A stretch of DNA of 64,000 nucleotides from NCBI GenBank assembly GCA_944472135.2, contig OX235263.1:29751379-29815378 (forward strand), given 5' to 3'. Numbering within the stretch: position 1 is the first letter of the stretch; each line of letters begins with the position of its first letter. Shown here piece by piece: positions 58,886-64,000 of this stretch. This stretch comes from Trichobilharzia regenti (Eukaryota; Platyhelminthes; Trematoda; Strigeidida; Schistosomatidae). The notes beneath the pieces are model-generated. The model was not told the origin of the DNA, did not search any database, and worked only from the letters and a program-made list of their open reading frames with translations. Position numbers and translations under genes: made by a program.

Positions 58886-60295
58886 CGTCCTAAGCCATTC
58901 CACTCAACTATATCAATCACATCAACACTACCAGTCCACACTCATTGCACACCTCACAAACACAAACACACACACACACACACAGCCAATACATTCACCA
59001 AAACTATCAACCAACTTCATTCAGTCACTCATTCATTCATTCAGTCAGTCAGTCAGTCACTCAGTCACTCAGTCATTCACTCATTCATTCATTCATTCAT
59101 TCATTCATTCATTCATTCTTTCTTTCTGTCGCTTCATCAATCAACAAGTCAACCGAATCCAGATCGACTCTCACCTGTTGCTTATCACATCGACTCATCG
59201 ACTACTCTCAATTTCGACTACCACATCTCAACCGAATAATATCATACATACAACATCACTCATGTCACACCAGGAACACCATACAATCTACTCCCACTGG
59301 CTCCACAAACAACACCATCTACACACTGAGAGAAGACGCTGAGTGTGAGGAGAGGTGAGCTGAGGTGAGACGAGATGAGGAGAAGAGAAGAGAAGAGAAG
59401 AGATGACCGGATGACAAAGAGACATTGAAGAGACATGACACGCATGAGAAGCTGTCTACATTCACAAGAGTTGAATAGGTATGAAGGCTGGTTTGGCGAA
59501 TCAGACTATCAGGGTGTAGTACTGTGTGAGACTTGAGGAGTATTAGTGCAGGAGAATCGACTGCACACACCTCATGTGGATTAGAGGAGAATATTGTCAA
59601 TGTGTGCATAGCAGTGTATGTGTGCTTGACTTTGAATTTGTGGGAATGAGAGACAGGCATGGTGTGTTCCATAGTGACAGGAAGTGAGAGATTGTGGAGT
59701 GGAGTGAGAGGCAGTTTGTCAATTAGTCAGCTTCTAGGCGTCCGTCTCTCTCTGTGTGTCTGTGTGTGTGTGCGTGTGTGCGTGTGTTTACGTGTGTGGT
59801 GATGAGGTGAGGATTTTGTGCTACCTGGTGAGTACATTTATCTGTGTGGTTTGGTTGTAGTTGTAGTTGTAGTTGTGATTCAGGATGTTGAATCGGCGAC
59901 AAATGATCTTATTCGCCATATTCATCATGATGATGATGATGATGATGATGATTTGTGTTTTGTTAATGTGATGTGGTTGTTGTGAATTGAGTGAGTAGAC
60001 AATGCATTTTGATGGTGGTTTATGGATTGATGTGTAATGATGATTGTTGGTCGTTGGTGGAATGATTCGACGGGCTTGCATGATGTAGTCATAGTGAATG
60101 TAGATTGTTGAGGTTTGGTTTGTGGGTGAGTTGTTGAATGAAAGAGTGATTGATTGAGTGATTGAATGAGGGTGTGTGTTATCATTTGAAGTGTGAGTAA
60201 TAAGAAGATGGGATGATGAATGTGAAGCGATGTGATGTGAAAATGGTGTGATTGTGTAGTGTTTGTGTTTTTGGTTGATGGTTGGTTGTATGGTG

Positions 60296-60595
60296 AAAAG
60301 AGGAGGCGGTCTCCACGCGCGGACCGGGCTGTCACATGGCCACCATTCACAGGCGCTATCCCGCTACCGCACCACGCGGGGACTTTTGCCTGCTGGGTTT
60401 CCCCCCTGGGCCGGTGCGCCCCTCCTTAGTCGACCTGGACAACCCGTCCTCCGACAGGTCATCCATATCGGCGCCGTGCTTAGCGTGGACGCCCGATCAA
60501 CATGAGCAGCCATATGCCAGAACTCCCGGTCCCGCGAAATTCCGCACCCTGGCCTCCAAGTAGCTAGATTACAGGCGTACGCCACCACGCCCAGC
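60296..60595 (-). ncRNA. SRP RNA (7SL), array copy 7
   Basis: Gene unchanged from copy 1. The flanking CA and ATTC tracts are among the longest in the array. Confidence 0.93.
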
Positions 60596-62000
60596 CGTCC
60601 TAAGCCATTCCACTCAACTATATCAATCACATCAACACTACCAGTCCACACTCATTGCACACCTCACAAACACAAACACACACACACACACACACACCAG
60701 CCAATACATTCACCAAAACTATCAACCAACTTCATTCAGTCACTCATTCATTCATTCAGTCAGTCAGTCAGTCACTCAGTCACTCAGTCATTCACTCATT
60801 CATTCATTCATTCATTCATTCATTCATTCATTCTTTCTTTCTGTCGCTTCATCAATCAACAAGTCAACCGAATCCAGATCGACTCTCACCTGTTGCTTAT
60901 CACATCGACTCATCGACTACTCTCAATTTCGACTACCACATCTCAACCGAATAATATCACACATACAACATCACTCATGTCACACCAGGAACACCATACA
61001 ATCTACTCCCACTGGCTCCACAAACAACACCATCTACACACTGAGAGAAGACGCTGAGTGTGAGGAGAGGTGAGCTGAGGTGAGGTGAGACGAGAAGAGA
61101 AGAGAAGAGATGACCGGATGACAAAGAGACATTGAAGAGACATGACACGCATGAGAAGCTGTCTACATTCACAAGAGTTGAATAGGTATGAAGGCTGGTT
61201 TGGCGAATCAGACTATCAGGGTGTAGTACTGTGTGAGACTTGAGGAGTATTAGTGCAGGAGAATCGACTGCACACACCTCATGTGGATTAGAGGAGAATA
61301 TTGTCAATGTGTGCATAGCAGTGTATGTGTGCTTGACTTTGAATTTGTGGGAATGAGAGACAGGCATGGTGTGTTCCATAGTGACAGGAAGTGAGAGATT
61401 GTGGAGTGGAGTGAGAGGCAGTTTGTCAATTAGTCAGCTTCTAGGCGTCCGTCTCTCTCTGTGTGTCTGTGTGTGTGTGCGTGTGTGCGTGTGTTTACGT
61501 GTGTGGTGATGAGGTGAGGATTTTGTGCTACCTGGTGAGTACATTTATCTGTGTGGTTTGGTTGTAGTTGTAGTTGTAGTTGTGATTCAGGATGTTGAAT
61601 CGGCGACAAATGATCTTATTCGCCATATTCATCATGATGATGATGATGATGATGATTTTGTGTTTTGTTAATGTGATGTGGTTGTTGTGAATTGAGTGAG
61701 TAGACAATGCATTTTGATGGTGGTTTATGGATTGATGTGTAATGATGATTGTTGGTCGTTGGTGGAATGATTCGACGGGCTTGCATGATGTAGTCATAGT
61801 GAATGTAGATTGTTGAGGTTTGGTTTGTGGGTGAGTTGTTGAATGAAAGAGTGATTGATTGAGTGATTGAATGAGGGTGTGTGTTATCATTTGAAGTGTG
61901 AGTAATAAGAAGATGGGATGATGAATGTGAAGCGATGTGATGTGAAAATGGTGTGATTGTGTAGTGTTTGTGTTTTTGGTTGATGGTTGGTTGTATGGTG

Positions 62001-62300
62001 AAAAGAGGAGGCGGTCTCCACGCGCGGACCGGGCTGTCACATGGCCACCATTCACAGGCGCTATCCCGCTACCGCACCACGCGGGGACTTTTGCCTGCTG
62101 GGTTTCCCCCCTGGGCCGGTGCGCCCCTCCTTAGTCGACCTGGACAACCCGTCCTCCGACAGGTCATCCATATCGGCGCCGTGCTTAGCGTGGACGCCCG
62201 ATCAACATGAGCAGCCATATGCCAGAACTCCCGGTCCCGCGAAATTCCGCACCCTGGCCTCCAAGTAGCTAGATTACAGGCGTACGCCACCACGCCCAGC
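62001..62300 (-). ncRNA. SRP RNA (7SL), array copy 8
   Basis: Gene unchanged from copy 1, with the same terminal T run and upstream TATA-like block. Confidence 0.93.
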
Positions 62301-63702
62301 CGTCCTAAGCCATTCCACTCAACTATATCAATCACATCAACACTACCAGTCCACACTCATTGCACACCTCACAAACACAAACACACACACACACACACAC
62401 AGCCAATACATTCACCAAAACTATCAACCAACTTCATTCAGTCACTCACTCATTCATTCATTCATTCAGTCAGTCAGTCAGTCACTCAGTCATTCACTCA
62501 TTCATTCATTCATTCATTCATTCATTCATTCATTCTTTCTTTCTGTCGCTTCATCAATCAACAAGTCAACCGAATCCAGATCGACTCTCACCTGTTGCTT
62601 ATCACATCGACTCATCGACTACTCTCAATTTCGACTACCACATCTCAACCGAATAATATCATACATACAACATCACTCATGTCACACCAGGAACACCATA
62701 CAATCTACTCCCACTGGCTCCACAAACAACACCATCTACACACTGAGAGAAGACGCTGAGTGTGAGGAGAGGTGAGCTGAGGTGAGACGAGATGAGAGAG
62801 AAGAGAAGAGATGACCGGATGACAAAGAGACATTGAAGAGACATGACACGCATGAGAAGCTGTCTACATTCACAAGAGTTGAATAGGTATGAAGGCTGGT
62901 TTGGCGAATCAGACTATCAGGGTGTAGTACTGTGTGAGACTTGAGGAGTATTAGTGCAGGAGAATCGACTGCACACACCTCATGTGGATTAGAGGAGAAT
63001 ATTGTCAATGTGTGCATAGCAGTGTATGTGTGCTTGACTTTGAATTTGTGGGAATGAGAGACAGGCATGGTGTGTTCCATAGTGACAGGAAGTGAGAGAT
63101 TGTGGAGTGGAGTGAGAGGCAGTTTGTCAATTAGTCAGCTTCTAGGCGTCCGTCTCTCTCTGTGTGTCTGTGTGTGTGTGCGTGTGTGCGTGTGTTTACG
63201 TGTGTGGTGATGAGGTGAGGATTTTGTGCTACCTGGTGAGTACATTTATCTGTGTGGTTTGGTTGTAGTTGTAGTTGTAGTTGTGATTCAGGATGTTGAA
63301 TCGGCGACAAATGATCTTATTCGCCATATTCATCATCATGATGATGATGATGATGATGATTGTGTTTTGTTAATGTGATGTGGTTGTTGTGAATTGAGTG
63401 AGTAGACAATGCATTTTGATGGTGGTTTATGGATTGATGTGTAATGATGATTGTTGGTCGTTGGTGGAATGATTCGACGGGCTTGCATGATGTAGTCATA
63501 GTGAATGTAGATTGTTGAGGTTTGGTTTGTGGGTGAGTTGTTGAATGAAAGAGTGATTGATTGAGTGATTGAATGAGGGTGTGTGTTATCATTTGAAGTG
63601 TGAGTAATAAGAAGATGGGATGATGAATGTGAAGCGATGTGATGTGAAAATGGTGTGATTGTGTAGTGTTTGTGTTTTTGGTTGATGGTTGGTTGTATGG
63701 TG

Positions 63703-64000
63703 AAAAGAGGAGGCGGTCTCCACGCGCGGACCGGGCTGTCACATGGCCACCATTCACAGGCGCTATCCCGCTACCGCACCACGCGGGGACTTTTGCCTGC
63801 TGGGTTTCCCCCCTGGGCCGGTGCGCCCCTCCTTAGTCGACCTGGACAACCCGTCCTCCGACAGGTCATCCATATCGGCGCCGTGCTTAGCGTGGACGCC
63901 CGATCAACATGAGCAGCCATATGCCAGAACTCCCGGTCCCGCGAAATTCCGCACCCTGGCCTCCAAGTAGCTAGATTACAGGCGTACGCCACCACGCCCA
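63703..64000 (-). ncRNA. SRP RNA (7SL), array copy 9, cut by the window end
   Basis: All of the gene is present except its first two or so bases, which lie past position 64000 because the gene is on the minus strand. The array therefore continues to the right. Confidence 0.92.

Larger units (their letters stand above)
41243..64000. repeat. Tandem array of ~1.7-kb units, each with an SRP (7SL) RNA gene
   Basis: Nine copies of one landmark (the start of the CAC-ATGGCCACC motif) lie at 41508, 43144, 44831, 46522, 48197, 58626, 60336, 62041 and 63743. Spacings are 1636, 1687, 1691, 1675, 10429, 1710, 1705 and 1702 bp. The 10.4-kb gap falls to about 1697 bp once the two LTR elements and one 4-bp duplication are removed. 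Each unit holds, from left to right on the plus strand, a TGAG/GATT-rich stretch, the GC-rich RNA gene (on minus), a (CA)n run, ATTC/AGTC tetranucleotides, a GA-rich stretch, a (GT)n run, a (GTAGTT)n block and a (GAT)n tract. Length differences sit in these simple repeats. The left edge is near 41243, where the unit gives way to AT-rich single-copy DNA; the right edge lies beyond the window. Open frames in the units repeat only because the unit repeats. Confidence 0.97.

Noticed and set aside
41435..64000. Recurrent open frames of 75-198 codons on both strands of the array
   Set aside because: They recur because the unit recurs, overlap the SRP RNA in several frames, run into microsatellites and have no protein family features.

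Overview
The window looks like nuclear DNA of a blood fluke (Schistosoma or a close relative). It is AT-rich, full of microsatellites, and littered with RTE-type LINE 3' ends, tRNA-derived SINEs that carry hammerhead ribozymes (the Sm-alpha type known from schistosomes) and a Boudicca/CsRn1-like LTR retrotransposon. All assignments were made by reading the sequence; no database search was run.

Layout. (1) Positions 12151-39020, minus strand, hold one host protein-coding gene: an EMX/empty-spiracles homeobox gene. Its three coding exons are 39020..37724, 19142..18952 and 12783..12151, with phase-consistent GT-AG introns of about 18.6 and 6.2 kb. The homeodomain is split exactly after its helix-3 start (...TETQ|VKVWFQNRR). 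The predicted protein is about 706 residues. (2) Positions 1-12150 (3' flank) and both introns are filled with decayed RTE and CR1-like LINE fragments, at least five tRNA-derived SINE families, one probable LTR relic, fold-back elements and simple repeats; no other host gene could be supported there. (3) Positions 39021-41242 are the 5' flank of the homeobox gene. (4) From about 41243 to the end lies a tandem array with a unit of about 1.64-1.71 kb. Nine copies are seen and the last runs off the window. Each unit carries a ~300-nt RNA gene on the minus strand that I read as 7SL, the signal recognition particle (SRP) RNA: Alu domain with the UGU motif, a GUC-GGAG-GAC helix-6 tetraloop, the helix-8 SRP54-binding core and a terminal T run. 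The nine genes look the same while the spacers differ in microsatellite length. (5) One spacer of the array was invaded twice: by a Boudicca/CsRn1-like LTR element (48801-53012, minus) that has lost its reverse transcriptase without losing its reading frame, and by a near-pristine Ty3/Gypsy element (53618-58133, plus) whose LTRs differ at one visible base and whose gag and pol overlap in the -1 frame.

The most notable items are the tandem SRP RNA gene cluster, a second (and possibly third) tRNA-headed SINE family with its own hammerhead ribozyme besides the Sm-alpha type, the in-frame RT-less LTR element with a reiterated primer-binding-site-like leader, and the local loss of spacer homogeneity around the two LTR insertions. 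Nearly all other open frames, including every one inside the array, are accidental.
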